Part shown: one piece after another, positions 7,746 through 18,123 of the stretch | How the letters are laid out: the number at the start of each line of letters is the position of its first letter | How positions within the stretch are numbered: position 1 is the first letter of the stretch | Assembly (NCBI RefSeq): GCF_015665295.1 | Contig: NZ_JADFAJ010000012.1 | Location: forward strand, 1-64,000 | DNA length: 64,000 nt | Origin: Maricaulis sp. | GTDB lineage: Bacteria; Pseudomonadota; Alphaproteobacteria; Caulobacterales; Maricaulaceae | Direction of reading: 5' to 3' | Position numbers and translations under genes: made by a program | The notes under the pieces: generated by a model | Seen by the model: the letters and a program-made list of their open reading frames with translations, nothing else | Database searches by the model: none | Told to the model about the DNA's origin: nothing

Positions 7746-8903
7746 CTACTCGTCCCGGTCCCGGTCCCCGTCCCCGTCTGTCTCGATCTCCATGATGACC
7801 ACACGGTCGCCGCCATCCAGCTCGATCACGCGACGATTGTCGGCACGTTGCACGCGCTCGATGCGCATGGTCCGCCGCATGTCGCGCCCTTCATGGCGAT
7901 CTCCGTGGGCGGCGCCCGAAAGGCGGTCGACCTCCAGGCGGTTGAGCCAGTCGACCAGATCGTCGCCGGTCTGTTCCTCGCCATCGATCCACACGCGCCG
8001 GCCGTCATCGGTCTGTTCGACGCGAATATCGTTGACGTCATCGCTGCCCATGACCTCGCGCAGCCGCGAAACATCGGCCATCCGGGCGGCTTCACCGGCC
8101 CGCAGGACTTCAATGCGGGCGTGACGCCGCTCTTCATCGCCGCGCAGGATTTCGACGCGGGCGCGGGCCATATCGCGTTCGGCCCGGGCCATGTCGCGGG
8201 CAGCGCGCTCGATCTCGACGCGGATCTGGCGCTGGTCGACTTCAATCTGCCTGCCAGCCTCGCGCAGCTCGCGGCGAGCCTCTTCCATCGCTTCCCGCAT
8301 TTCCTCGCGGGCTTCGCGCAGCTCGGCGCGTACCTCGGCCTGTTCCGCCTCGCTGAGATCATTCCAGTCCCGCGAATTGGTGATGCGGTCCTCGTCGAGC
8401 CCGGCGAGCGCCGCCTCGAGCGACTGCATCACCGTGGCTTCCAGGGCTTCCCCGTGAACGCCGTCGAGGTCAATGACCATGCGCGCGAGGTGGTTTTCCA
8501 TGTCGGCGAGGTGTTCGGCACGCTCGGCCATGTGGACTTCGAACTCGCGACCCATCCGGACGTGTTCGCCCTCGATCACGCGGACATTGTCGCCCTCGAT
8601 GACGACCACGCTGCGCGGGCCGGTTTCGATGCGCTCACCGTCGACGCGAACGAGATTTTCTTCGATCTCGATCTCCTGGCCGTCGATACGGATGACGGAC
8701 CGCTCGCCATCGCGGTCGATATGGATGGTCCGGTCGCCATTGGCGCCCCGGATTTCGACAACCTGGCCGTCATCGCCAACAAATGTGGCGTGGTGGTCGG
8801 TCGTGACATGGACGCGCATCTGTCGGGCGTCGTCATCGTCCAAGGCAAAGGCGGCAGCCCCGGTTACGGCAAGGGCAGCGCCCGCCAGCAGGAATCGTTT
8901 CAT
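7746..8903 (-). CDS. Secreted, highly charged coiled-coil protein of unknown function
   Basis: The 385-residue product has a Sec signal peptide (cleavage near AFA-LD). It then has a beta-rich part (about 25-110) of repeated I-R-I-D/E-G strands, a long Arg/Glu/Ala helix (about 165-285, e.g. EEMREAMEEARREL) with heptad character, and a C-terminal part ending in a GDGDRDRDE tail. It has no Cys in the mature chain and no membrane segment after the signal, so it should be a soluble periplasmic or exported protein. I do not recognise a family with confidence; the beta part resembles repetitive charged strands rather than an enzyme. It is divergent from the GH3 gene and followed by its own terminator. 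Confidence 0.7.
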   Translation of the reverse strand: MKRFLLAGAALAVTGAAAFALDDDDARQMRVHVTTDHHATFVGDDGQVVEIRGANGDRTIHIDRDGERSVIRIDGQEIEIEENLVRVDGERIETGPRSVVVIEGDNVRVIEGEHVRMGREFEVHMAERAEHLADMENHLARMVIDLDGVHGEALEATVMQSLEAALAGLDEDRITNSRDWNDLSEAEQAEVRAELREAREEMREAMEEARRELREAGRQIEVDQRQIRVEIERAARDMARAERDMARARVEILRGDEERRHARIEVLRAGEAARMADVSRLREVMGSDDVNDIRVEQTDDGRRVWIDGEEQTGDDLVDWLNRLEVDRLSGAAHGDRHEGRDMRRTMRIERVQRADNRRVIELDGGDRVVIMEIETDGDGDRDRDE

Positions 8904-9139
8904 CGCATGTGTCCCTCTTCAATCTGTCGCCAGACTGCACCGCCAAGCCTTACAGCGCCCCTGTGCGCTGCTAAAATATTTGTCACGATGGCTGCCCGGG
9001 CCGGTGACAGCTTGCGGCCAAGCCGGCAGGTGCAAACGCCTGCGCAAGGAAATGCCGGGAGACGGGCTCACTGCGCCTGAGGGGCGAGTGGACTTGCCAG
9101 CGAGCGGACCGGTCAGCATGGTCGTCGACAGGCAAGCTT

Positions 9140-10267
9140 GTGACGGACAAAGACATGGATCGACGACACGTTCTGCAATCGGGTCTCGCGGCCACATTGA
9201 TGGCGGCGGCAGGGCCCGCGGCCCGTGCCAGCCTTCCCGAAACGATTGCCGAGCGGTCGCTCGCCGAACGGGTTGGCGAGATGCTGCTCGTGGGTTTCAT
9301 CGGCTCGACGGCCGAGACCGAAGGCGCGGACATCATCGACGCCCATCTGGCCGACAAGCGGATCGGCGGCGTTCTCTTCCTGCGCCACAATGCCCGGACC
9401 CGCGAGGGGGCGGAGGGCTCTGCCGCCCGCTTCCGCGCGACCAGACCGGATGCCTGGATGGCGATCGACCAGGAGGGCGGCCTCGTCCAGCGCCTGTCGC
9501 GCGATATGGGCTATACGTGGATCCCGCGTGCCATGCAGGTCGTCGAGGAGCGCGGCCTCAGCGGTGCCCGCGAGCTCTATGCGATCGGGGGGCGCGAGCT
9601 CAAGACGGCCGGTTTCAACATGAATCTCGCGCCGGTCGCCGACCTGCACGATCCCGAGAATGCGGTGATCGGTCGTCATGGCCGCGCCTATGGCACCGAT
9701 GGCGAGACCATTGCCGCCTATGCCGGGGCCTTCATTGATGCGTTCGAGGCCTCCGGCGTGGCCTGTGCGATCAAGCATTTCCCCGGCCATGGCCGTTCAC
9801 GCGGAGACAGTCATGACGGCTTCGTCGACATTTCCGAGAGCTGGAGCGAGGCCGAGCTGGCGCCTTTCCGCGAGCTGATCCATGACGGCAAGGCGCATCT
9901 CATGATGGGCGGCCACCTGACCAATCGTCAGCTCGATCCCAGCGGCGAGCCGGTGACCTTCTCGGCGCCGGTGCTCGAGGACCTTCTGCGCGGTCAGCTC
10001 GGCTTTGACGGGGTGGTGATGACCGATGATCTCGACATGGGCGCCATCCGCGACAATTACGATCAGCGCGAAGCCGTGCTGCGCGCCATCGAGGCCGGCA
10101 ATGACATGATCATGCTGTCCAACTCCGCCGCCCCCGACGCCGAACTGCCGCAGCGCATCGTCGGCTGGGTCGAGGCGGCCATCGCGGATGGCCGCCTGAC
10201 CGAGGCGCGCATCAACCAGTCGGTTGCCCGACTGGCCGTGCTGAAGCAGCGGGTCTCGCCGGGCTAG
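9140..10267 (+). CDS. Glycoside hydrolase family 3 (NagZ-like beta-N-acetylhexosaminidase), Tat-exported
   Basis: The 375-residue GH3 TIM-barrel has the NagZ-type elements KHFPGHG (212-218), the Asp-His dyad in DSH (223-225) and the nucleophile loop TDDLDMG (295-301). NagZ enzymes cut GlcNAc from muropeptides. Classical NagZ is cytoplasmic, but this protein starts with a twin-arginine signal (DRRHVLQSG plus a hydrophobic stretch ending ARA), so it should act in the periplasm. The start is uncertain: GTG 9140 or ATG 9155, both before the Arg pair and neither with a strong ribosome site. Its stop overlaps that of the convergent peptidase gene in the bases CTAG. Confidence 0.85.
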   Translation: MTDKDMDRRHVLQSGLAATLMAAAGPAARASLPETIAERSLAERVGEMLLVGFIGSTAETEGADIIDAHLADKRIGGVLFLRHNARTREGAEGSAARFRATRPDAWMAIDQEGGLVQRLSRDMGYTWIPRAMQVVEERGLSGARELYAIGGRELKTAGFNMNLAPVADLHDPENAVIGRHGRAYGTDGETIAAYAGAFIDAFEASGVACAIKHFPGHGRSRGDSHDGFVDISESWSEAELAPFRELIHDGKAHLMMGGHLTNRQLDPSGEPVTFSAPVLEDLLRGQLGFDGVVMTDDLDMGAIRDNYDQREAVLRAIEAGNDMIMLSNSAAPDAELPQRIVGWVEAAIADGRLTEARINQSVARLAVLKQRVSPG

Positions 10268-12228
10268 TCTTGCGGCGTCCCGTTCTCGCGCAGATAGCTG
10301 TCCAGGAAGTTTACATATGCCTCCGAGGCCGCAATGCGATTGTCGCGGCGGCGGAAGCCATGACCCTCGTCCGGGAAGAGAACGTATTCAACATGAACGC
10401 CATTGGCGCGCACGGCCTCGACCAGTTCATCACTCTCCACCTGCAGCACGCGCGGATCATTGGCGCCCTGGACGACCAGCATCGGGCGGACAACATTCTC
10501 GGCGTGGAAGAGCGGCGAGATGGCGTGATGACGTTCGGCATCGGTCGCCGGGTCGCCCATTTCATCATAGAGGGCTTCGCGGAAGCTCTCCCACCAGGGC
10601 GGGATCGAGGCCAGGGTGCGTTCCCAATTGGTGACGCCGAAAATATTGATCCCGACATCAAAGGCTTCCGGATGGAAGGTGAGGGCGGCGGCCGTCATGT
10701 AGCCGCCATAGGAGCCGCCGATCACCCCGACCTCGTCGGCCGAGACCCAGTCCTGCTCCCGCAGCCAGTCACCGGCGGCGACAATGTCGCGCAGGTCTTC
10801 CTCGCCATGACGGCGATCATCCATGTGGAAGAAGGTTTTGCCGTAGCCTGACGAGCCGCGATTATTGGCGGCGTAGACGGCATAGCCGTGATTGACCAGG
10901 TGCTGGATGGTGGCGGAGTAGCCGATCCGGCTCTGCCCGCCCGGACCACCATGGACCCAGACCAGGGCCGGCACCGGATTGTCGGCGCTGGCCTCGTGCG
11001 GGCGGTAGAGAATGCCCGGGATTTCCAGACCGTCGAAGCTTTCGAAACGCACGACTTGCGCATCGACCATCTCGTCTTCCGAGATTGCCGGGTTGAGCGC
11101 ATTGGTCAGCTGGGCATGGGCCTGGCTGGCCAGATCCACGACATGCAGGTTGGACGGCGAGGTTGCGGAGTTGATCAGGAAGGCGATGCGGCTTTCGTCG
11201 CGTGAAAAACGGACCGAGCCGATATCACCGGCCGGCAGGTCAGGCAGGGTCAGGCTCATGCCGGTCGTGGTGTCGAGAATGGAGACCTCGGTGCGGGCAT
11301 CGGCATTGATGCCGGAGACGCGATACTGGCCACTGTCGGAATAGATCACGAACTGGACGTCCCACTCCGCCTCGATCAGCGGCGCGGTTTCGCCTGTCGC
11401 GAGATCATAGGTCCAGGCCTGGTTGAACTCGCCATGCTCGTCCGTGGCATAGACCAGTTGCGTGCTGTCCGGTGTGAAGGTGTAGACGCCGTGCGCGATA
11501 TTGCCCTCATGGGCCGTGATCACGCTGGGCTCGGTCTCGCCGGACGCCAGGTCGAGCAGCAGGATATCGCTGTCGGCCGAGGTCCGGTTGCGCACCAGGG
11601 CCAACCAGCGCCCGTCCGGGCTGACATCGCCGATCTCCAGCGCGTCGTCATTCTGGAACACAAAGCCGCTCTCATAGCTCAGCGTGTCATAGGCATAGAT
11701 GTCCATGGCGCTCTGGTCGCGCTCATTGGTCATCAGCCACATGTCATTGCCGTCCGGCGACCAGCCGAGGAATTGCGCGCGAACCTCCTCACCGGGCGTG
11801 ATGTCGTTCAGGCGCCCGTCCAGCTCACGCACAAAGATGTGGGAGATCTCATTGCCGCCGGTGTCCGCCGTGACGACGGCGCGGTCGTCGGTCGGGAACC
11901 AGGACAGGGCGTAGGTGGCATTGGTGTCTGACTCGGTCAGCGCCTCGCGCTCGCCGGTGTCGGGATCAACGGCATAGGCATTGAACACCCCGGTCTCGTC
12001 CGAGGAGATCAGGATGCGGCTGTCGTCCGCCGACCAGGCGAAGCCCGCCGAGGAGGCGAGCGAGAAACTGGTGGTCTGGTGGAAGGTGGCCGCGTCATGG
12101 CGGGCGACGGTTTCGGCCGCCGCAGCTGGCGCCTCGGCGGTTTCGGTCTCGGTGCCGGGTTGGGCAGGCTGGCAGGCGGCCAGCAGGCCGGCCATGAACA
12201 GGCAGGAACCGGTAATCAGGTATTTCAT
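10264..12228 (-). CDS. S9-family (prolyl oligopeptidase-type) peptidase, lipoprotein
   Basis: The 654-residue protein has a lipoprotein signal (MKYLITGS... with lipobox LLAAC), a beta-propeller of WD-like blades (about 50-390, many S-P/R-D-x-S/T-x-I/L motifs), then an alpha/beta hydrolase domain. The catalytic triad is visible: S506 in GGSYGG, D591 in GANDPRV and H623 in DEGHGF. Family members cleave short peptides, as dipeptidyl or acylaminoacyl peptidases; substrate specificity cannot be read here. A membrane-anchored periplasmic role in peptide use is likely. ATG 12228 is chosen for its GAGGGG site and the signal peptide. Confidence 0.9.
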   Translation of the reverse strand: MKYLITGSCLFMAGLLAACQPAQPGTETETAEAPAAAAETVARHDAATFHQTTSFSLASSAGFAWSADDSRILISSDETGVFNAYAVDPDTGEREALTESDTNATYALSWFPTDDRAVVTADTGGNEISHIFVRELDGRLNDITPGEEVRAQFLGWSPDGNDMWLMTNERDQSAMDIYAYDTLSYESGFVFQNDDALEIGDVSPDGRWLALVRNRTSADSDILLLDLASGETEPSVITAHEGNIAHGVYTFTPDSTQLVYATDEHGEFNQAWTYDLATGETAPLIEAEWDVQFVIYSDSGQYRVSGINADARTEVSILDTTTGMSLTLPDLPAGDIGSVRFSRDESRIAFLINSATSPSNLHVVDLASQAHAQLTNALNPAISEDEMVDAQVVRFESFDGLEIPGILYRPHEASADNPVPALVWVHGGPGGQSRIGYSATIQHLVNHGYAVYAANNRGSSGYGKTFFHMDDRRHGEEDLRDIVAAGDWLREQDWVSADEVGVIGGSYGGYMTAAALTFHPEAFDVGINIFGVTNWERTLASIPPWWESFREALYDEMGDPATDAERHHAISPLFHAENVVRPMLVVQGANDPRVLQVESDELVEAVRANGVHVEYVLFPDEGHGFRRRDNRIAASEAYVNFLDSYLRENGTPQD

Positions 12229-12455
12229 GTCTATCCCCTCATTTGTCGCCAACTGATAAACGCGGGAGTGTAGCAGAAAGCAAGCGGTGAGCGGAAATGA
12301 CGGGGGCCTGTGCCGCCATTCTTGTCTCGGCAGCTGGAGCGCGGTGATATTTCTGGCATATTCCGCAATATTCACCTGTCATTCCCGAGCCGACTTTCCA
12401 AGACTGCGTGTGTTGGCGCTGCCCGGAGCAGCGTGAAGACGTGGACACAAGAGAC

Positions 12456-13169
12456 ATGATGAAGTTCGGCGACTATCTCAGACAGGCCCGTGAGGCCCGC
12501 CACTGGACCCAGCCGGAGGCGGCGGCCCGGGCCGGGATCGAGCAATCCTACCTGTCCAAGCTTGAGGCCGGGAAATCCTATCCCTCTGACGATGTGTTCG
12601 AACGGCTGGTCCAAGCCTACGACATCGATGTGAAAGCCCTGGTTCGCCATCTCGATCCGGCCGAGGCGAAGGCCCTGCGTGACATTCAAAGTCTGCGCAC
12701 GGCCCGGCTGATCCTGCACCGCGCTGTTCAAACCATGTCGCGGGGATGGATGCTGGCCGGGCTCGCCTGCCTTCTGATCGGCGGCGCATCGGCTGGCGCC
12801 GCCCTGACCGCGTCCGATACAAGCCATGAAGAATACATCTATCTTTCCCGGGGCGTGATCGCGCCGGGGGAAGCCTTTGACGTGTTTGACCGGGTCGATG
12901 CCTCGCCGGGCGAAAATCCCGAGGCGGCGGCAGCGTTGAGAGCGCAGCAGATCGCGTTGCAGGACCGCATCGATGAAGAAGTCCGCATCCAGCGCACCTT
13001 GCAGGGCGAGGGATATTTCGAGACCGTCGAGGGCGGGCGCCGCTATTTCCGTGCGCTCGACAGCCAGACCGTTATCGAACGGTCGCCCCTGCGCTGGTTC
13101 TGGGTGCCCGGCCTGATGTTCCTGTTCGGCGCCTTGGGCTGTTTCACCATCAGTTGGCGCTGGAAATAA
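12456..13169 (+). CDS. Membrane-anchored XRE-family transcription regulator
   Basis: The 237-residue protein has an N-terminal helix-turn-helix of the Cro/CI type (about 4-62; WTQPEAAARAGIEQSYLSKL is the recognition region). A transmembrane helix follows (about 97-118), then a roughly 90-residue segment with charged helices, and a second transmembrane helix at the C terminus (about 213-233, ending WRWK). The HTH and the tail would face the cytoplasm and the middle part the periplasm, as in one-component membrane regulators. The ATG pair at 12456/12459 starts the HTH; upstream codons have no site. It lies 58 bases ahead of the beta-lactamase-fold gene on the same strand and may regulate it. 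Confidence 0.75.
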   Translation: MMKFGDYLRQAREARHWTQPEAAARAGIEQSYLSKLEAGKSYPSDDVFERLVQAYDIDVKALVRHLDPAEAKALRDIQSLRTARLILHRAVQTMSRGWMLAGLACLLIGGASAGAALTASDTSHEEYIYLSRGVIAPGEAFDVFDRVDASPGENPEAAAALRAQQIALQDRIDEEVRIQRTLQGEGYFETVEGGRRYFRALDSQTVIERSPLRWFWVPGLMFLFGALGCFTISWRWK

Positions 13170-13227
13170 GCGCCAACGCCCGGGGCGGTACCACCAGCCT
13201 CTGAAAACACACAATCCGGAGAGTTCC

Positions 13228-14760
13228 ATGTTACAGCTTCGCACCCTGGCGGGTGTCGTGGCCGGGGCGCTGTTGTGCCTTGTGCCGGCCATCGCGCACG
13301 CCCAAACCACCGGTACCGACCCGGTTCTCACCGACCGAGTCAATCAATTCTTGCGGCAAAGCGAGGCCAATGGCGTCGTGCCCGGCGGGATCGGGATCTG
13401 GGTCGATGGCGAGCCGGTTTATCAGGGTTTTTTCGGTGAAGCCGACCGGCGTACCGGCCGCAGTTTCGACGCCGACACCCTGTTCGATATCGGCTCCCTG
13501 ACCAAACAATTCACGGCGGCGGGCATTCTCGTTCTGGCCGATCAGGGTCAGCTCACGCTGCAGGATCGGCTCGCCGATCATTTCGGCGATGTGCCGGCTG
13601 ACAAGGCGGATATCACGATCGACCAATTGCTCAGTCATTCGTCCGGATTGTCCGATGATACCGGCGGCTTCCAGGGGCATGATGCCGATCCCTTCGTGTC
13701 CGAAGCGGACTTCATGTCCGCCTTGTTCGCCAGCCCGCTGACTTCGCCGCCGGGCACGCGCCACGAATACACAAATGCCGGATATTCGGTGCTCGCCTCG
13801 ATCATTGAACGTGTGTCCGGGCAAGACTACGAAGCCTTTTTGCGCGAAGCCCTGTTCGAGCCGGCGGGTATGCAGCAGACCGGCTACCGGCTGATGGACT
13901 GGCGCGAGGACCAGGCGGCGCGCGGCTATAATTACCGCCAGCCCGATCCGGCGCGGGCCGATACCGGCTGGTTCTATCTGGAACGCTGGAATGACGAGCC
14001 TGTGACCTGGCATTTGCGGGGCAATGGCGGCCTGCATTCCACGATGGCGGACCTGGAGCGCTGGCATCGCGTCCTGCAGGAGAACCGCCTTCTCTCACCG
14101 GGAACCCGCGCACTGTTCGAGGCGCCCCATATTCCCAGCGGTTTCGATGGGCGGCCGGGTTTTACCCATTACGGCTATGGCTGGGCGGTCGGTACCAGCC
14201 CGGACGGAACGCCCGTGCTGAGCCATAATGGCGGCAATTCGATCTTCTTTGCCTCGATCCACCGCTACCCGGAAGAGGATGTTCTGGTCCTGCATCTCAC
14301 CAATGAGGCCAGTCGGGAGATCGAGCGCGTGGGTTATGCGATCCGCCACATGCTGTTTGACGATGGCTTTGAGCCCGCGCCGATCGCGCCCTACTCGATC
14401 CGCTTGATCCAGGCATTCACCGCGCATCATCCGCCGGCTGCGGCAGGCCGCCTGCCGGCCTTGCTGGAGACAAGCGGGGCAGGGCCTATAGAGGAGGCGT
14501 GGATCCTCAACCGGCTTGGCTATCATCTGCTGGGAGAGGGCCGGACAGACTGGGCCATCGCGCTCCTGCAATGGAATACGCAGCTCTTTCCCGACGATGG
14601 CAATTTGCAGGATTCCCTGGCTGAAGCCTATGCCCATTCAGGGCAGCACGCTTTGGCGATCCGGCGCTACCGGCAGGCGCTGGCAATGGATCCGGGCGAT
14701 GGCAATTGCCAGTGGTGTGATCATGCGCGCCAGGAAATCACGCGGCTGCGAGGGGAGTAG
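13228..14760 (+). CDS. Beta-lactamase-fold serine hydrolase with C-terminal TPR
   Basis: The 510-residue secreted protein has a signal peptide (cleavage near AHA-QT) and a class C beta-lactamase/DD-peptidase-like domain (about 35-385). The catalytic set is visible: SxxK as SLTK (S90, K93), YxN (Y181, N183), and HNG (H333-G335) in place of KTG. The last 100 residues form one or two TPR-like helical repeats (WAIALLQWNTQLFPDDGN..., HALAIRRYRQALAMDPGD). Family members hydrolyse esters, D-peptides or small amides; the true substrate is unknown and antibiotic resistance should not be assumed. CGGAGAG lies before the ATG. A bidirectional terminator follows. Confidence 0.85.
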   Translation: MLQLRTLAGVVAGALLCLVPAIAHAQTTGTDPVLTDRVNQFLRQSEANGVVPGGIGIWVDGEPVYQGFFGEADRRTGRSFDADTLFDIGSLTKQFTAAGILVLADQGQLTLQDRLADHFGDVPADKADITIDQLLSHSSGLSDDTGGFQGHDADPFVSEADFMSALFASPLTSPPGTRHEYTNAGYSVLASIIERVSGQDYEAFLREALFEPAGMQQTGYRLMDWREDQAARGYNYRQPDPARADTGWFYLERWNDEPVTWHLRGNGGLHSTMADLERWHRVLQENRLLSPGTRALFEAPHIPSGFDGRPGFTHYGYGWAVGTSPDGTPVLSHNGGNSIFFASIHRYPEEDVLVLHLTNEASREIERVGYAIRHMLFDDGFEPAPIAPYSIRLIQAFTAHHPPAAAGRLPALLETSGAGPIEEAWILNRLGYHLLGEGRTDWAIALLQWNTQLFPDDGNLQDSLAEAYAHSGQHALAIRRYRQALAMDPGDGNCQWCDHARQEITRLRGE

Positions 14761-14772
14761 AGGCAAAAGAAA

Positions 14773-14804
14773 AGGCCCGCTCCATGGGAGCGGGCCTCTC
14801 TTTT
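14773..14804. terminator. Bidirectional rho-independent terminator between the hydrolase gene and groEL
   Basis: AGGCCCGCTCC (14773-14783) pairs with GGAGCGGGCCT (14787-14797). The plus strand continues CTCTTTT. The minus strand continues TTTTCTTTT, making it the likely end of the groES-groEL transcript 170 bases after the groEL stop. Confidence 0.9.
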
Positions 14805-14827
14805 AGTCGGTCGGGTGACCGGCATGA

Positions 14828-16648
<1,821 letters not shown>

Positions 16649-16685
16649 CTAACTTGAGAGGATGGGGTCAGATCGACGCGGGCGG

Positions 16686-16973
16686 TTACGCCATCACGCC
16701 GAGAATGTCCGACTCTTTCATGATCAGCAGCTCGACACCGTCAACGGTGACTTCGGTGCCGGACCATTTGCCGAACAGGATGCGGTCGCCGGCCTTGACG
16801 TCGAGCGGACGGACCGAGCCGTCTTCCTTGATCGCGCCGCCGCCGATGGCGACAACTTCGCCTTCCTGGGGCTTTTCCTTGGCCGTGTCCGGGATGATGA
16901 TCCCGCCCTTGGTCGTGGACTCTTCTTCGACGCGCTTTACCAGCACGCGGTCGTGCAGAGGACGAAAGGTCAT
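16686..16973 (-). CDS. groES: Co-chaperonin GroES (10 kDa)
   Basis: The 95-residue co-chaperonin forms the heptameric lid on GroEL. The sequence starts [16 protein letters not shown], with the mobile loop [20 protein letters not shown] and the C-terminal ESDILGV. Length and motifs are normal. It is the promoter-proximal gene of the operon: a CIRCE element and a TTGACG/TATCTC promoter lie 55-118 bases upstream of the start on the same strand. Expression should rise on heat shock and be repressed by HrcA (the hrcA gene is not in this window). Confidence 0.97.
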   Translation of the reverse strand: MTFRPLHDRVLVKRVEEESTTKGGIIIPDTAKEKPQEGEVVAIGGGAIKEDGSVRPLDVKAGDRILFGKWSGTEVTVDGVELLIMKESDILGVMA

Positions 16974-17027
16974 CTTGGTCTATCTCCAACAAGAGGACTG
17001 AATGTTTCCGGCAATCGGCGGGGGTCG

Positions 17028-17054
17028 TTAGCACTCACCCCGACCGACTGCTAA
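17028..17054 (-). promoter_or_regulatory. CIRCE operator (HrcA site) of groES-groEL
   Basis: On the plus strand TTAGCACTC, 9 bases, then GACTGCTAA: the CIRCE consensus with one changed base in one arm (GACTGCTAA instead of GAGTGCTAA). It lies between the promoter and the groES start, where HrcA would block transcription. Confidence 0.9.
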
Positions 17055-17062
17055 CAGCGCCG

Positions 17063-17091
17063 GAGATAGGCGGTCGATGCCGCCTCGTCAA
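17063..17091 (-). promoter_or_regulatory. groES-groEL promoter
   Basis: On the minus strand TTGACG (17091-17086), a 17-base spacer, then TATCTC (17068-17063). The same bases also read CTTGAC...CCTATCT, the pattern of alphaproteobacterial RpoH promoters, so housekeeping and heat-shock recognition may overlap. CIRCE begins 8 bases downstream. Confidence 0.75.
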
Positions 17092-17240
17092 GAGAGAGGT
17101 CATGCAAGGGCGCGCCGCCAAGCCGGCGGATGGCCGGTCAGCTTGCGTTCATGTCGGGAAAGATAAATCCGGACATTGCCATGGCTGTCATATGAATTGA
17201 TATGATAGACATCGAGTTGCGTTACCGAGAGGGATCCCCG

Positions 17241-17924
17241 ATGAAACTCCGCCCAACCATTCTTCGCACGACCGCCCTGACCATCGCGGCATTGTCCATG
17301 GTCGCTTGTACGACGACCGACCCCTATACCGGCGAAACGCGCGCCAACAATACGGGTCGTGGTATTCTTATCGGCGCAGCAGCAGGTGCGGCGCTCGGCT
17401 ATCTCACCAACACCAATGACAGCGAAGAGGGCCGGACCAACGCCCTGATCGGTGCCGGTGTGGGTGCGCTCGCCGGTGGTGCCATCGGCAATTACATGGA
17501 CCGTCAGGAAGCGGCCATGCGCGAGGCGCTGTCCGACACTGGCGTCGGCGTCCGCCGTGAAGGCAATGACCTTCGGCTCATCATGCCCGGCGATGTCACC
17601 TTCGCCACCAATTCGGCCAATATCCAGGGCCAGTTCTACGGCATCCTGAGCGATGTCTCGACGGTGCTGAACCGCTACCCGGCGACCTATGTCGATATTG
17701 TCGGTCATGCCGACAGTGTTGGCGCTGCCGAGTACAACCAGCAGCTCTCCGAGCGCCGGGCCCTGGCCGTCGGCAATTACCTGATCGCGCAGGGCGTCCT
17801 GCGGGATCGTTTCTACATTGCCGGCATGGGCGAGCGTTCGCCGATTGCCTCCAATGACACCGCCGATGGCCGTCAGCGCAATCGTCGCGTGGAAATCCTG
17901 ATCCGTCCGCACACCACTTCATAA
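17241..17924 (+). CDS. OmpA-domain lipoprotein with glycine zipper
   Basis: The 227-residue protein has a lipoprotein signal (Cys after SMVA), a glycine-zipper segment (about 40-95, e.g. GAAAGAALGYL and GAGVGALAGGAIGNYM), then a C-terminal OmpA/Pal peptidoglycan-binding domain (about 115-225; DIVGHADSVGAAEYNQQLSERRA). It would tether the outer membrane to peptidoglycan. ATG 17241 follows GAGAGGGA and starts the signal peptide; the upstream frame lacks these. It is monocistronic with a terminator 27 bases after the stop. It is not Pal itself, since no tol genes adjoin and the zipper is extra. Confidence 0.88.
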   Translation: MKLRPTILRTTALTIAALSMVACTTTDPYTGETRANNTGRGILIGAAAGAALGYLTNTNDSEEGRTNALIGAGVGALAGGAIGNYMDRQEAAMREALSDTGVGVRREGNDLRLIMPGDVTFATNSANIQGQFYGILSDVSTVLNRYPATYVDIVGHADSVGAAEYNQQLSERRALAVGNYLIAQGVLRDRFYIAGMGERSPIASNDTADGRQRNRRVEILIRPHTTS

Positions 17925-17951
17925 GCGAGCGGATTCTTCACAGGAAATGAG

Positions 17952-17986
17952 AAGCGACCCGTCGGATCGGCGGGTCGCTTTAATTT
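17952..17986 (+). terminator. Rho-independent terminator
   Basis: AAGCGACCCG (17952-17961) pairs with CGGGTCGCTT (17971-17980), then TTAATTTAT. It ends the OmpA-lipoprotein transcript. Confidence 0.85.
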
Positions 17987-18036
17987 ATGCATATTATTAT
18001 AGATCAACATGTTAGATGGTGTTTCGACCATCGGGG

Positions 18037-18052
18037 TTTACCTTCGTTAACC
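18037..18052 (+). promoter_or_regulatory. CtrA-like box upstream of the TipF-like gene
   Basis: TTTA-N6-TTAACC resembles the cell-cycle regulator CtrA motif (two TTAA half-sites; consensus spacing is 7). A second TTTAACC lies near 18078. Two GANTC (CcrM-type) sites follow at 18100-18104 and 18108-18112, just before the ATG at 18124. Confidence 0.45.
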
Positions 18053-18123
18053 AAACGACAACCCGCCACGGCACAGTTTAACCTTCAAGCACACCTGACG
18101 ACTCGCTGATTCGAAGGCCCGAC

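Noticed and set aside
12372-13343. 323-residue minus-strand frame over the XRE regulator
   Set aside because: The plus-strand protein has a clear HTH and two membrane helices; the reverse frame shows nothing recognisable.
13228-14760. Beta-lactamase-fold gene as an antibiotic-resistance gene
   Set aside because: HNG replaces KTG and a TPR tail is fused; this is the broad serine hydrolase family, not AmpC.
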